Below are positions 1 through 11,140 of a stretch of DNA of 64,000 bases, one piece after another. Origin of the DNA: Balaenoptera acutorostrata (taxonomy: Eukaryota > Chordata > Mammalia > Artiodactyla > Balaenopteridae); the NCBI RefSeq assembly GCF_949987535.1, contig NC_080080.1, positions 60,610,668-60,674,667 of the forward strand, given 5' to 3'. Under the pieces are notes generated by a model. The model was not told the origin of the DNA, made no database searches, and saw nothing but the letters and a program-made list of their open reading frames with translations. How positions within the stretch are numbered: position 1 is the stretch's first letter; every line of letters starts with the position of its first letter. A program made the translations under genes and the position numbers.

Positions 1-40
1 TGAAACAGTGGGAAGGAGCTGTGGTGGGGCAAGAAGCGTG

Positions 41-530
41 TCCATGTAGGTGCTTACCTAGCACAGGCCGTCAGTGCTTGAGCAGAGAAGGGAGGCTAGC
101 TGTGCAGTGTGTGTGGGTGTATGTGGGTGGGTGGGTGCGTGAGGTTGGAAGTGGTGCAGGAGGACGGTGGGGTCTTAACATTTGAGAAGTGCAAGAGGGA
201 CCTTCATGGAAAGGACCAAGCCGGCCTGGGGTATCAGAGCTCAATTACGCTGGGGAGCGTCTCTCTACAGGGGACACCCTAGCATGGCCTCTCCGGGCTG
301 AGAGGTGGGAGGCAGATGTCACATGGGAGAGCTGGCCTGGCCAAGGCTTTCAGAGTCTGAGCTGTGTCAGCGTGGTGTTCATGTAGATGGTTGTCCTGGC
401 GTGGGTTGTCAGCGCTAGAGCAAAACGAGCAGGTATGTCCCATGAGAGTGGTGGCCTAGCAGAAATTGTCAAAACACCAGTGTGGTGAAGGGGGCTATTC
501 CTAGCAGAGGGGATAGTGGTAGAAATGCGA
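41..530. repeat. Degenerate minisatellite, unit about 59-60 bp
   Basis: Similar blocks begin near 41, 203, 261, 318, 378, 437 and 496. The last four are spaced 59-60 bp apart. Each block has a T[TC]CATG-like start, a CCT[AG]GC core and a GTCAG-like segment. The copies at 41 and 378 are the most alike. The region is G-rich on the plus strand, unlike the AT-rich DNA that follows. The unit around 100-190 is obscured by a GTGG-rich stretch. The array may continue upstream of the window. The 65-codon ORF across it is a product of the repeat. Confidence 0.6.
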
Positions 531-1052
531 GGTTGGTTAAATACTGCTTGTTAATTAATATATATGTATTAAAGATAATTGACAGAAAATAAACTTGAAT
601 TAGCTTTGTAACTTTGGATTGGGCATGAAGGTAGTGGTACAAATATTTCAAAGTTTATAAATAGATATAAAACTATCCCCTAACTTTCTCCATTGAGAGA
701 GCCTGGTAGTGACACTCCCACAGTTCTAAGTACATCAAGCACCAAATCTTTTAAATAGGGGTTGAGGCAGGAAAATCATAAGATTGATCTGGACTATTCT
801 ATTGTGTCCCAAAGCATGAAAGTGCTCAAAGAATAAAGGGATATAACAAAGTACACAGGAGCCAGTATGCAGAGGTTCCAACTGGTCAAAACTGGGTCAA
901 TCTGAATACCAAAATATAATAGTGGATTATAACCCCTTAAATAAAATAGGATATGGACCTTGAGTCTATATTAATGCAAATTAATAAATAAATAAAACAA
1001 AAGTTTGATGAGGAACGGATATTTACATAGCTTCAACTTCCTCAGAACATAC

Positions 1053-1596
1053 ATACGATTATTTTTTTAATTTTTAATAAATTTTATTGAAATATCGTTG
1101 ATATCCAATGTTGTGTTAGTTTCAGGTATACAGCAAAGTGATTGTTTTATATACATATATATTCTTTTTTAGATTCTTTTTCATTATAGGTTATTACAAG
1201 ATATTAACTATAGTTCTCTGTGCTATATAGTAGGTCCTTGTTGGTTATCTATTTTATATATAGTAGTGTGTATATTTTAATCCCAAACTCCCAATTTATC
1301 CCTCCCCCCATTCCCTCTTTGTTAACCATAAGTTTATTTTCTATGTCTGTGAATCGATTTCTGTTTTGTAAATAAGTTCATTAGTATAGTAGTTTTTAGA
1401 TTCCACATATAAGCAATATCATATGATGTTGTTCTTTCTCTGTCTGACTTACTTCACTTAGTATGATAATCTGTAGGTCCATCCATGTAGCTGAAAATGG
1501 CATTATTTTTTCTTCTTTTATGGCTGAGTAATATTCCACTGTTTGTATGGTTTGTATGTATATATACACATACATACAAACTATACAAAGAAGATA

Positions 1597-1647
<51 letters not shown>

Positions 1648-1931
1648 CTCACATCTTCTTTATCCATTCATCTGCCAGTGAACACTTAGGTTGCTTCCAT
1701 GTCCTGACTATTGTAATTAGTGCTACTATGAAGAGTGGGGTGCATGTATCTTTTCAAATTATAGTTTTCTCTAGATATATGCCCTGGAGTGGGATCACTG
1801 GATCATATGGTAGCTCTCTTTTTAGTTTTTTAAGGTATCTCCATACTGTTCTCCATAGTGGCTGCACCAATTTACATTCTCACAGTGTAGGAGTGTTCAG
1901 ATAATAAATGCTGGAGAGGATGTGGAGAAAA
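1053..1931 (-). mobile_element. 5'-truncated L1 with 5' inversion
   Basis: From about 1060 to 1897 the plus strand is the reverse complement of an L1 3' end (3' UTR and ORF2 C-terminal region). At 1898-1935 the polarity flips and the next L1 segment upstream appears in sense orientation. This is the twin-priming arrangement. The direct repeat AGAACATAC at 1044-1052 and 1932-1940 is the likely target duplication, although its first bases overlap L1-like sequence. An (AT)n expansion lies inside. The copy is clearly older than the L1s at 8.6 and 14.4 kb. Confidence 0.8.
1599..1645. repeat. (AT)n microsatellite inside L1
   Basis: About 23 uninterrupted AT dinucleotides. Related L1 copies have only a short TATATA run here, so this is an expansion after insertion. 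Likely length-polymorphic. Confidence 0.95.
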
Positions 1932-1959
1932 AGAACATACGTATTAAATACAAATGGAA

Positions 1960-2590
1960 GACAAAAGCAGCTCTACAATTGAGAAGCCTCACAAGACACC
2001 ACCTTAATCAAAAAACAAAATGAAATCATCAGCAATGAGAAAAGTTAAACTGTATGTCACCTAAGAGGATGCAACAAGACGAACAAGCATCTCCTCAATT
2101 CTGTAATGCACCTAATATATATGGGAATATATATGTATTCCTGAATATATAACCTGACTCTAAACATGGCGAACATCAGACAAGCCAAAATTAGGAGACA
2201 CCCTACGCAATTTAATTGCTGGATATTTAAAACTGTTAAGGTCACTGCAGCCCAGGAAAGACTGAGGAAATGTCTCAGAGTGAAGGAGACAAAAACGACT
2301 TGACAACTAAAGACAATGTGCAATTCTGAACATTCTGGGGACATTTAGTGCAACTTGAGTCATCTGAGGATTAGTTGGTAGTGAAGTATCGATGTTAATT
2401 TCCTGCTAGTACAGTGGTTATGTAGGAGAATGTCCCTGTTTGTAGGAAAGAGACACTAAAATATTAGGAAATGATAGCATATCCAGCTGGCAATCAAAAT
2501 GGTTTGGGGAAAAAATTCTATGTACTCAACTTGTAATTATTCTGCAAAGCACAAAAATGCATCAAATCAAGACCAACTCTAGCATACATG
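1960..2590 (+). mobile_element. Ancient L1M-type 3' end fragment
   Basis: The segment near 2290-2340 (GACAACTAAAGACAATGTG) and the one near 2390-2440 (GATGTTAATTTCCTG, then GTTATGTAGGAGAATGTCC) match what I know of old mammalian L1M 3' UTRs in sense orientation. Divergence is high and no reading frame survives. The minus-strand 95-codon ORF across 2057-2344 is fortuitous. Class assignment is likely; subfamily unknown. Confidence 0.45.
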
Positions 2591-4635
2591 GCTCATTTCA
2601 TGAACTTTCACCCCAGGGTAGATGTACTGTCTCCCATATGGCCTAGCTTAGCAGAGGTTTTGGTGGATTTCAGCCTCTATGAGCCTTATTTGCTCTTGTC
2701 CCTTTGTGCAGTTTGTAAACCATATGCCATACATGTTAGCTCTGCATAAAAAGAATATTTTATGTGGAGCATTTTATGCACATTCAGAGATCTACAGTAA
2801 TTTTTTAAAAAATCACTTTAAATTTTTCCCTCAATCATTAATTAATATTTGAGTAGCATTTACCTATAAGACTTTGGTTTATTTAAATGAGATTCTCAAT
2901 TGTTAAAGCAGAGAAAGCAAATTATTCTGGAGACATTTATCTTCAAAGAATATGTGTAGGAAAGAAAAGTACCTATTAGAAATAGTAACAGTATTCTGTT
3001 TGCCATGCTTTTGATTTGTTCAAATACATTTAATTACAAGTATAAATTATATATACAGTTTAGAAACAAAGTATTTAATAATTTAAGGATTAACTGTGAG
3101 TCAAAATAATTTGTTTAGTCTAGCAATAATTTAATTGCAAGTTGTTCACAGAAGTGTACACAACACACAATAAATATTTATTATGTGTTGAATGAGACAA
3201 AGAATATCGAAGAGTTTAACAGTTTGGCAAATGCTTGTGCATTAAAAGCTTTTATTATTTGCTTAAGCATGGAATTAATTTGAGATAAAATAATTAAAAC
3301 CTAGCACAAACTCTATTCTGAGTTTGTGGGTTTTTAGATGTTAGCTATGTGGTGATTTTATGAAATTGATCATGAATTAGAAAAACTCAAATTTGCTTAT
3401 TCTTCCTCACACGTTCAATAGAATATTAATTCCTAGAAGAAGTATTTATTGCATTAAGAACTAATCAAACCTTGCAAAGCTCTAGAAAGTTAAATCTATT
3501 GACATTAGCCATTCATTGTTTAAATTCTCCTGACCTCATTAACCTTTTATTGTAACTAGAAATCAAAATGCCTAAAATTGTATCCCAAAGGGAAACCATC
3601 AGCATCATTCCGAGAAGCTTCCCTTTTCAGAATCTCTCACAGCATCCTTGTTTCTTCAAGTTGTTTCTTCTTCCAGGTATTTTTAAGTTGAATATTTCTG
3701 AGTACAACTCCATCACAGTCTCTGTGAGGTTTAACCCTGGAAGTGTGAGGGATTTGACCACCATTATTGATATCAAAATGATAACTAGGAATCTTATCTT
3801 CATATCCCTCAAAGAAAATATATAAATCCCAAGTTTACCACAGTACCTCTCTTGCTTTATCGTCACTAGGTAAATTTTTAAAATATAAGTATTTTTAATT
3901 ATTTGTGGGGATACATTACTAGAAGAGCAACAGCAGTATCAGAGCAATGAGACTTTTGATTAAGACAATTCTAAAATTGTCATCCAGAAAATTGGACCAG
4001 TTACATCTTCATGATTGAAGAATCAGGGAGTATATTATTCTGTAAACTTGCCAACATATGATATTACCATTTTAAAACTTTTACATTTTGATAGGTAAAG
4101 GAAAGTATTGACTAATTGATTAATTTCTATGTCTTCTTTAACCAGTATAATGCAGCTTTTTATTTATTTATGTTTTGGATATGGTTGTCAGAGATTTCAA
4201 TTTCTTCTTTTCATTAGTTTTTGTTCATGTTGTATGTCTTTTTTCTATCTAAATGTTTGACTTCTTGTATATTCATAAGAATCACTTGTATAAATAAATA
4301 ACTATATACAGAGATAAATGTAATAAAACCATTTTCTTATTGTGATATCTTCCTTTTAATGATATTACTTTGAGGTCTTTTTCTGATGTACACTTTTTTA
4401 TGTTTTTTACTTTTATGGTCCAAACTCTTTATGCTTTCTGATTACGGTATTGTCTATAAAGACCTTCACTTCCAGTGTATGTGATATTATGCATATTTTC
4501 TTCTAATTCTCTTTGATTTAATTTATTCATATTTAAACTGTTAATTTACAGAATGCCAAGCAAGCTACTTATCTAAAACTATTTATAGAATAATGCATTA
4601 ATTTACTTCTTTTCCTCTTCTCTATCTAGATTATT
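2591..4635. other. Unassigned AT-rich interval
   Basis: No gene recognised. A short piece near 3165-3196 (AATAAATATTTATTATGTG followed by TTGAATGAGA) resembles an L2 3' terminus. Opposed 85- and 79-codon ORFs at 3568-3825 and 3627-3866 overlap almost fully, have no homology I recognise and no convincing splice context, and are treated as chance. Confidence 0.5.
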
Positions 4636-4639
4636 TTGT

Positions 4640-5201
4640 AGATGATCTCATCCAGTCCAATGACTTTGAATAGCATCTATAAGATGATGGATCCTTAATT
4701 TAAATCTCTAGCCTAGCTCTTTCCTCCTAGTACTAAACATATGTTCAGATGCCTTCTTGACATCTCCAATTAAGTGTCTTATTAGGCAAACTAAATATGC
4801 CCAAAATGAAGCTCTTGATCACTCCCACCAAATTAAGTAATTTATTAATTTCCTCCACCTTGAGTTTGTCATCTCATAAAGTAATATCACCAAACAATGC
4901 AAGAATCAATACTGATTCTTCCATTGTCTAAACCCAGCATATCCAACCCAACAAGCAGTCTTGTCAATTCTATCTTCAAAATATATTTTGAGTTTCCTGA
5001 TTCCATTTATATCCTCTGTCCTTACACACTTCCAAATCTCTATTATCATTTATCCAGGTATTGCAACAACTCTCAAGTGTCTCTGCTTCTACTTTTGTCT
5101 CGTCTCCATTAATGCCTTTTCCACACAGAGGTCAGAGTAATTTTTGGAAATATTTGTTAGATATTGTTATTCCATTGTTTAAAATCCTTCCATCGTTTTC
5201 C
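4640..5201 (+). mobile_element. L2 LINE fragment (left part)
   Basis: Reads as the sense strand of the L2 3' region. Recognisable segments are CCCAAAATGAAGCTC and then CTTCAAAATATATTTTGAG. After these come TGCAACAACTCTCAAGTGTC and AGGTCAGAGTAATTTTTGG, ending near TTAAAATCCTTCCATCG. The L2 resumes at about 5670, so 5202-5669 looks inserted. Confidence 0.6.
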
Positions 5202-5669
5202 TTTTTTTTCTGTCTTTGTGTTACTTTGGATTCCCTCTGTAGCAAACTCAGGGACCAGAATTCAAGTGCAAGTAAGAGTTGTTTGCTTTGTATTTTTTTT
5301 TCAGAAGTACTAGAAATGCTTGTAGATGAGTGGGGACACAGTACCAGAAAGGAAAGGAGCCAAGAAAGTGTGAGTGAAAATCCAGAGAAAAAAAGGAAGA
5401 CTGGAACTTCGCTCACTGGGTTCACTTTAGGAAGTAGTATAAGCAATACATCACAGGATTACCAGCTCTCCCAACCTTCAGAAGGGAGGTAAAATGGATG
5501 CATATTTTCTTAGTCACTGTTTGAAGTGTGATGGAGTGTGGGTAGTATTCTACATACCTCTAGCTGGCACAAAAATCTCCCAGGCACAGAAATGTAGATA
5601 TAGCCTCTGGAAGTCTGAACACACAGAAATGGTAGGGTTCAAGATGTATGGGTATTCACGGTGTCTGTT
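5202..5669. mobile_element. Unclassified insertion splitting an L2
   Basis: About 470 bp that do not match L2 and lie between two L2 parts that otherwise join. It begins T-rich, contains a purine-rich middle (AGGAAAGGAGCCAAGAAAG near 5355), and gives chance ORFs on both strands (5061-5492 plus, 5132-5446 minus). It could be an old LTR or an antisense retrocopy. I could not name it and see no clear target duplication. Confidence 0.35.
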
Positions 5670-5938
5670 ACAGCCCTGCATAACCTGATTTCTATTTCCA
5701 TTTCCACTCTAATCTCATACTTCTCAGTCCTAGTTTTCTGTGCTCCAGCCATACTTGCTTCATTTTTTATTCTAATTTTTTTCTTTACTCATGTTGAAAT
5801 TTTTTCTTCTCTTCGATTTTCAGTTCTTATTCTTCAAGACTCAGATTAAATGCCCCCTCCTCACAAAGCCATTTAGCTTAAGTCTACTAAATTACGAATC
5901 ACCTAATCAGCAGTTGCTTTCTATTAAATTACCTTTTT
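5670..5938 (+). mobile_element. L2 LINE fragment (right part)
   Basis: Continuation of the L2 at 4640-5201. It contains CTGTGCTCCAGCCATACTTG and then a stretch of the CTTCAAGACTCAGATTAAAT type typical of the L2 3' region in sense orientation. Confidence 0.6.
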
Positions 5939-6023
5939 GATTTCTTTTATAATATTGATTCTTTTAATATTTGATTCTTTTTAATATTGATTCTTTATAA
6001 TATTTGATTTCTTTTATAATATT
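5939..6023. repeat. Five-copy AT-rich tandem repeat, 16-18 bp unit
   Basis: Five consecutive units beginning GATT(T)CTTT and ending TAATATT(T), of 18, 16, 16, 17 and 18 bp. The first and fifth units are identical. It lies exactly between the end of an L2 and an LTR. Confidence 0.85.
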
Positions 6024-6084
6024 ATGGTTGTCTCAACAAGATTTATTCTACTGTTGTCTTGTGTTGCAGAAATGTAGTTCATAA

Positions 6085-6850
6085 AGCTGATGGCACTCTG
6101 ACTTGTCTGGGGTGAGAGGTATGATTGTTCTGAAAACACAGGGCAATCCAGTCTCTCTGGACAGAATAATTAGTTTGATAATAAGCATGTGTGTAGAAAA
6201 GAACTTGGACTTGCCCAAAGAAAGGTCTTCCCTTTGCCCTTGGCTTCTAATACCTGATAGGACTATCTTTATTTGGGCAAAGGACTGAATATATCAGCTG
6301 GTAGAGTGGAGAATGACTATACCAGTAAGACAAGCCATGTGATTTAGGGTAGGGGCTTTTAGTTCACGTGTTGTCAGTTGACCTCTAGACTAAATCAACC
6401 ACATGGGCAATCAATCTATCATGACCAAATAAAGGAGCCCCAGTTAAAAACTCAACACCAAAGGTCAGGTAAGCTTCCCCATTGGCAGGACCCTGTGTGT
6501 ATTGTCATACATTGAAGCCACGAGTGTAATGCATTCTGACTCCATAAGAAAGGACAGTGAAAGCTTTGCATATGGAACCCTGCCAGACTATACCTAATGC
6601 TCTTCATTTGGCTGAATTTAATATGCTCCCTTTCCCTATAATATACTAATGTTGTGAGTAGCATAGCTTTCCAGTGAGTTCTGTGACTCCTAGCAGTTTA
6701 CCAAATCTGAAGTTGGTTTTTGGAACTGTATAGACTTGCAGTTGATGTCAGAAGTCAAGGATGGTCTTGAGGACTGGGTTCTTAGACCTTGCAGTTTGAC
6801 TAAGTCTGGGTACTAAGAAATTTAAGCCTAGGCCCAAACCTTGATGTCAT
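6085..6850 (+). mobile_element. ERVL-class LTR (family uncertain)
   Basis: Reads through as a sense LTR of a class III (ERVL) type. It has GGGCAATCCAGTCTCTCTGG near 6140, TTAGTTCACGTGTTGTCAGT near 6358 and AAGCTTCCCCATTGGCAG near 6470. A degraded poly(A)-signal region lies near 6640, then AGTTCTGTGACTCCTAGCAG near 6676 and GGTCTTGAGGACTGGG near 6763. There is no internal retroviral coding sequence beside it, so it is a solo or eroded LTR. Family name not certain. Confidence 0.55.
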
Positions 6851-6897
6851 CTTGTGTCCTATTTTTCACACATGCTTAATAAGTAATAAATCAATAA

Positions 6898-7145
6898 ATC
6901 CCACCGACTCTTCCTTAAAAACATACCCAGAAAACAACCTCTTCTTCAGCTCTTGCCACAACTCTTTTTAGGCCTTCATTCTCTCTTACCTGGATTACAG
7001 ATTTCCTTGCTTCTACCTTGCCTTCTTAAACTTTGTTTTCAACACATCAACCAAAGAGATTCTTTTGAAACATAAATCTGGCATGATATATTGAGTTACC
7101 ATTCAAAATATACAATGTCTTTCTGTCTGGGCCCCTTCATGCAAG
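6898..7145 (+). mobile_element. L2 LINE fragment
   Basis: Contains the L2 segments CTCTTACCTGGATTACAG and CTTGCTTCTACCTTGCC, then AACCAAAGAGATTCTTTTGA, in the expected order for the sense strand. It covers the same part of L2 as 5030-5200. Confidence 0.55.
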
Positions 7146-7379
7146 GTCCTTCACCACAGAATCCCAGCTATGTAAGGATTATAGTTTTCATTTCATTTAT
7201 GTTGGGCTTGGTTAGATTAATGGATTGGAAAATGAAATGTAAATGTAAATATAAATGACTTTGTTACTTCTGAGTGGAAATTTAAAGAACCATTGCATGA
7301 TTTCATGATATCTTTATCTCATTGCTACATCATAATGGCATTGTCACAGATAAGTACTGGCTTTTCATCCTGGTTCCTA

Positions 7380-7720
7380 AAGAGAACATCGAGAACTACA
7401 GCTGACATGCAGCTTGTACATATTGGATAAGGGAAAACTCTACTGTAAAAAAATCCACTGAGATTTTAGGATTGTGTGTTTAAAGAAACATTACATATAG
7501 AAAACTTGACATAGAAATTAGTACTAGAAGTGGGATGCTGCTATAAGAACAATTTAAAAAAAATAAATGATGTGACTTTGATTTTAAGACAGATGGAACA
7601 TGGCGAGAAAACTACAATTAGAGGTTGGAAAATAACAGCACGTGGTATGCAGTAGTGAAATATTTAGTATAAGTTCCAACTGACAGAAAAATACCAAAAG
7701 TCAGTTTATATTTCAACATG
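7380..7720 (+). mobile_element. MaLR (MLT1-like) LTR end plus internal relic
   Basis: At 7505-7570 AAATTAGTACTAGAAGTGGG and ATGCTGCTATAAGAACAAT match the start of MaLR internal sequence just after the 3' end of an LTR. The GTGACTTTGATTTTAAG segment near 7572 continues it. The LTR 3' part upstream is much eroded. No protein-coding remnant is visible. Confidence 0.4.
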
Positions 7721-8579
7721 AAGAGGTTGGGAAACAGATGCTATTAGTATGCCTAGTTATTATTGACTGCATTTGATGAGACTGTAAAAGAAGGAGATGA
7801 TCTGAGAAAAGAACTGGGATGGGGGGAGTAGGAAAGTTGCAAGGAGATAAAAGAGAATGTAGACCACCCAGAAATTCTGAAACATTCAAGATCGAAGATG
7901 CAACTATTTCTCATATGCAAATGGGAAAAAAATAAATGAATGAAAGTAAAAATATAAAACAAAGCAACAAAGGATAATTAAATCTTGACCTTGTAGCAAG
8001 GTCAAATCAGCCATCTTTGATTGAGCTCAGGAAAATAAGATCAGGGAAGGACTTGTCAACAGAACTACAAAAAATTCTGAATGCAAAAAATTAAGTCTAG
8101 ATATCTATTTGTTTCTTAAAAAGTATTGTGAGATGACTGTCACTGCATAGAGGGTATTACAAATATATAAAAAGGCAAATAGGGTTTTGATAACATTTTA
8201 CATTGTAATATGCCATAACTGTAATTTCCACTACTCTCCATGACTGGATAACTGATACTGAACTTGCCCTCATGCTGCAACCAACCATAAAAAAGACAAA
8301 ATGCACAAGGCAACTATTTTAACCTCCACTGGAAAACAGGTCACACAAAAGTTTTATTCTTGAAAGAAGAAAAATAACGTAAGCCCCACATTTGCCTGAG
8401 CTTTCTTCCTGGGGTATTTTCCTGATTACAATGCAACTAGTAGGGGGTCCAATCAGATCAAGACAATAAAAATGACCTGAAGAGGCAGAGATTAGATTTT
8501 GGAACTCTACTCATAGAGAAAGAAAGCACATCTAATATTTGTAGATGACAGAACCCCTTCGGGGATCTTCCAACATTCT
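7721..8579. other. Unassigned interval
   Basis: Mixed AT-rich sequence with no ORF of note and no repeat I could name. The part around 8390-8530 may be an old LINE remnant but I cannot support that from recognisable motifs. Confidence 0.4.
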
Positions 8580-8591
8580 AAAAGAAGTCTT

Positions 8592-9677
8592 CCCACCAAC
8601 AGTGCATGAGGGTTCCCTTTCCTCCACACCCTCTCCAGCATTTGTTGTTTGTAGGTTTTTGGTGATGGCTATTCTGACCGGTGTGAGGTGATACCTCATC
8701 ATAGTTTTGATTTGTATTTCTCTAATTATTAGTGATGTTGAGCATCCTTTCATGTGTTTGTTGGCAATCTGTATATCTTTGGAGAAATGTCTATTTAGGT
8801 CTTCTGCCCATTTTTGGATTGGGTTGTTTGTTTTTTTGACATTGAGCTGTATGAACTGCTTGTATATTTTGGAGATTAATCCTTTGTCAGTTGCTTCATT
8901 TGCACATATTTTCTCCCATTCTGAGGGTTGTCTTTTCATCTTGTTTGTTTCCTTTGAGGTTACTTAAAAAAATAAAAATAGAACTACCATATGACCCAGC
9001 AATCCCACTACTGGGTATATACCCTGAGAAAACCATAATTCAAAAAGAGTCATGAACCACAATGTTCATTGCAGCACTATTTACAATATCCAGGACATGG
9101 AAGCAACCTAAGTGTCCATCGACAGATGAATGGATAAAGAAGATGTACCACATATATACAATGGAATATTACTCAGCCATAAAAGGAAATGAAATTGAGT
9201 TATTTGTAGTGAGGTGGATGGACCTAGAGTCTGTCATACAGAGTGAGGTAAGTCAGAAAGAGAAAAACAAATACCGTATGCTAACACATATATATGGAAT
9301 CTAAAAAAAAAAAAAAAAAAAAAAAGTTCTGATGAACCTAGGGGCAGGACAGGAATAAAGACGCAGACGTAGAGAATGGACTTGAGGACATGGGGAGGGG
9401 GAAGGGTAAGCTGGTATGAAATGAGAGAGTAACACTGACATATATACACTACCAAATGTAGAATAGATAGCTAGTGGGAAGCAGCTGCATTGCACGGGGA
9501 GGTCAGCTCAGTGCTTTGTGACCACCTAGAGGGTTGGGATAGGGAGAGTGGGAGGGAGACACAAGAGGGAGGGGATATGGGGATATACGTATAGCTGATT
9601 CACTTTGTTATACAGCAGAAACTAACACAACATTGTAAAGCAATTATACACCAATAAAGATGTTAATAAAATTAAAA
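8592..9677 (+). mobile_element. 5'-truncated, 5'-inverted L1 (twin-primed)
   Basis: 8592-8956 is antisense L1 ORF2. About 8957-9677 is the sense ORF2 C-terminus (in-frame, 9062-9304, ending THIYGI) plus 3' UTR. At the flip, about 38 bp of L1 present in the full-length copy (near 15122-15160) are missing. The 3' UTR has a G-rich tract at about 9530-9575, an AATAAA near the end and a short A tail. Flanking direct repeats AAAAGAAGTCTT (8580-8591 and 9678-9689) are the target duplication. Similarity to the 14.4-kb L1 is high, so this is a fairly recent insertion. Confidence 0.92.
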
Positions 9678-9689
9678 AAAAGAAGTCTT

Positions 9690-10132
9690 AAGTCCAGTTT
9701 TGCAAATATGAAGTAATATAAACTTGTCCCCAGTATTTGAAGAGTTGAAATTTACAGTAAATGATGAAATTCTGAAGCCTAAACATCATCTTGTTTTTAT
9801 TTTGTTTTACAAAAGGAGAAGGAGGAAGCCACTTAAATTTACATTTACATGCTTGAAGGTTTTAATATTCCAGAGGTCTTAGTATGGGTTCTTCCAAAAC
9901 TAGAGCTTGAGACAAAGACTTAGGTTCTGGTAGTTTATTTGAGAAGGTGGTATGAAGGAGAGAGGGTCGTAAAATAAGGAAGGAGAAAAGCCATCAAAGG
10001 GAGCCTTATTATGCTGGTCATCACTGTGTGCCACCGTGTATCTATCTCACTGGGGATACTGAGGACCCAATAGAACATACCGCAGAACTGCTGCTTCAAA
10101 AAGAGTGAGAGACCAGAGTGTTTATCCTTTGG
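9690..10132. other. Unassigned sequence left of assembly gap
   Basis: The stretch 9885-10100 (GAGCTTGAGACAAAGACTTA, GTAGTTTATTTGAGAAGG) looks like an old antisense LTR by its general pattern, but I cannot name it. No gene. Confidence 0.3.
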
Positions 10133-10332
10133 NNNNNNNNNNNNNNNNNNNNNNNNNNNNNNNNNNNNNNNNNNNNNNNNNNNNNNNNNNNNNNNNNNNN
10201 NNNNNNNNNNNNNNNNNNNNNNNNNNNNNNNNNNNNNNNNNNNNNNNNNNNNNNNNNNNNNNNNNNNNNNNNNNNNNNNNNNNNNNNNNNNNNNNNNNNN
10301 NNNNNNNNNNNNNNNNNNNNNNNNNNNNNNNN
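10133..10332. other. Assembly gap (200 Ns)
   Basis: Exactly 200 N characters, probably a placeholder or scaffold-estimated gap. Reading frames that run through it are meaningless. Confidence 0.99.
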
Positions 10333-10559
10333 TGCCATAAAATGTATCTATTATTTCTGATGCAATGTTTTACTGAATATCAAGTAGATAAATCTGCCAC
10401 TCAGTAAGCCCTTGGAAATTTGTGCTTGTAAAGCTCTGCAATGTACCCAGTTCAGGATAAGTATTTCCAGTGCCATAGTCACTTGATGACTCATATTCAT
10501 CAAGGACTCCATAAAACTCTAAAAGGTAAAAGGTTGCATCAAAATGTAAAATGTACATA

Positions 10560-11140
10560 CACTTTGATATTAAACATTCAACTTATAAAAATATAACGAA
10601 ACGATCATTGCGATAGACTGGATGTTTATGTGCCTCCTAAATCCATTTGTTGAAATCCTAACTCCCAAATGATGGTAATAGGAGGTGGAGCATTTAAGAG
10701 TTGATTAGGTCATGAGGTCAGAGCCCTCATGAATGGCATGTGTCCGTATAAAGAGACCCCAGAGAGCTCCCTCATCCTCTTTCTGCCATGTGAGGGTACA
10801 GTGAGCTATCAGCAGTCTACAACCCTGAAGAGAAACCTGACCATTCTAGCACACTAATCTGGACTTAGAGCTTCTAGAACTGTGAGAAATAAATTTTTGT
10901 TGTTTATAACCACCCAGTCTATGGTACTTTGTTATAGCAACCCAAACTGACCAAGACAATCATGCAAGTCCACAAAAGCATATCTACACTTTATGCTCAT
11001 TACAGTATTGTTTGCAGCGGAGAAAACTTGGATTGAATCTAAATATCTTCTAATAAAGAACCTCTTAAATAACTTAGTGGAATATCTACACAATAAAATA
11101 TTATAATAAAAATGTTCTAAATATGTGTTTGTATGTGTTT
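10560..11140 (+). mobile_element. Old L1 fragment interrupted by an LTR
   Basis: The right part (about 10964-11140) has GCTCATTACAGTATTGTTTG, then GAAAACTTGGATTGAATCTA and AACTTAGTGGAATATCTA. This is the order of the L1 ORF2 C-terminus in sense orientation, strongly diverged. The left part (10560-10608) plausibly continues it. An MLT1-type LTR sits between. Confidence 0.45.
10609..10958 (+). mobile_element. Solo MLT1/MST-type MaLR LTR
   Basis: A complete LTR starting TG and ending CA. It has the MaLR landmarks AAATCCTAACTCCCAAATGA, GATTAGGTCATGAGG, GAGCCCTCATGAATGG, AACTGTGAGAAATAAATT (with the AATAAA signal) and ACCCAGTCTATGGTA. A perfect 5-bp repeat ATCAT flanks it at 10604-10608 and 10959-10963, as expected for an ERVL-MaLR insertion. 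No internal sequence, so it is a solo LTR formed by LTR-LTR recombination. Confidence 0.92.

Noticed and set aside
10096..10407. Three frames running through the N gap
   Set aside because: They exist only because Ns contain no stops.
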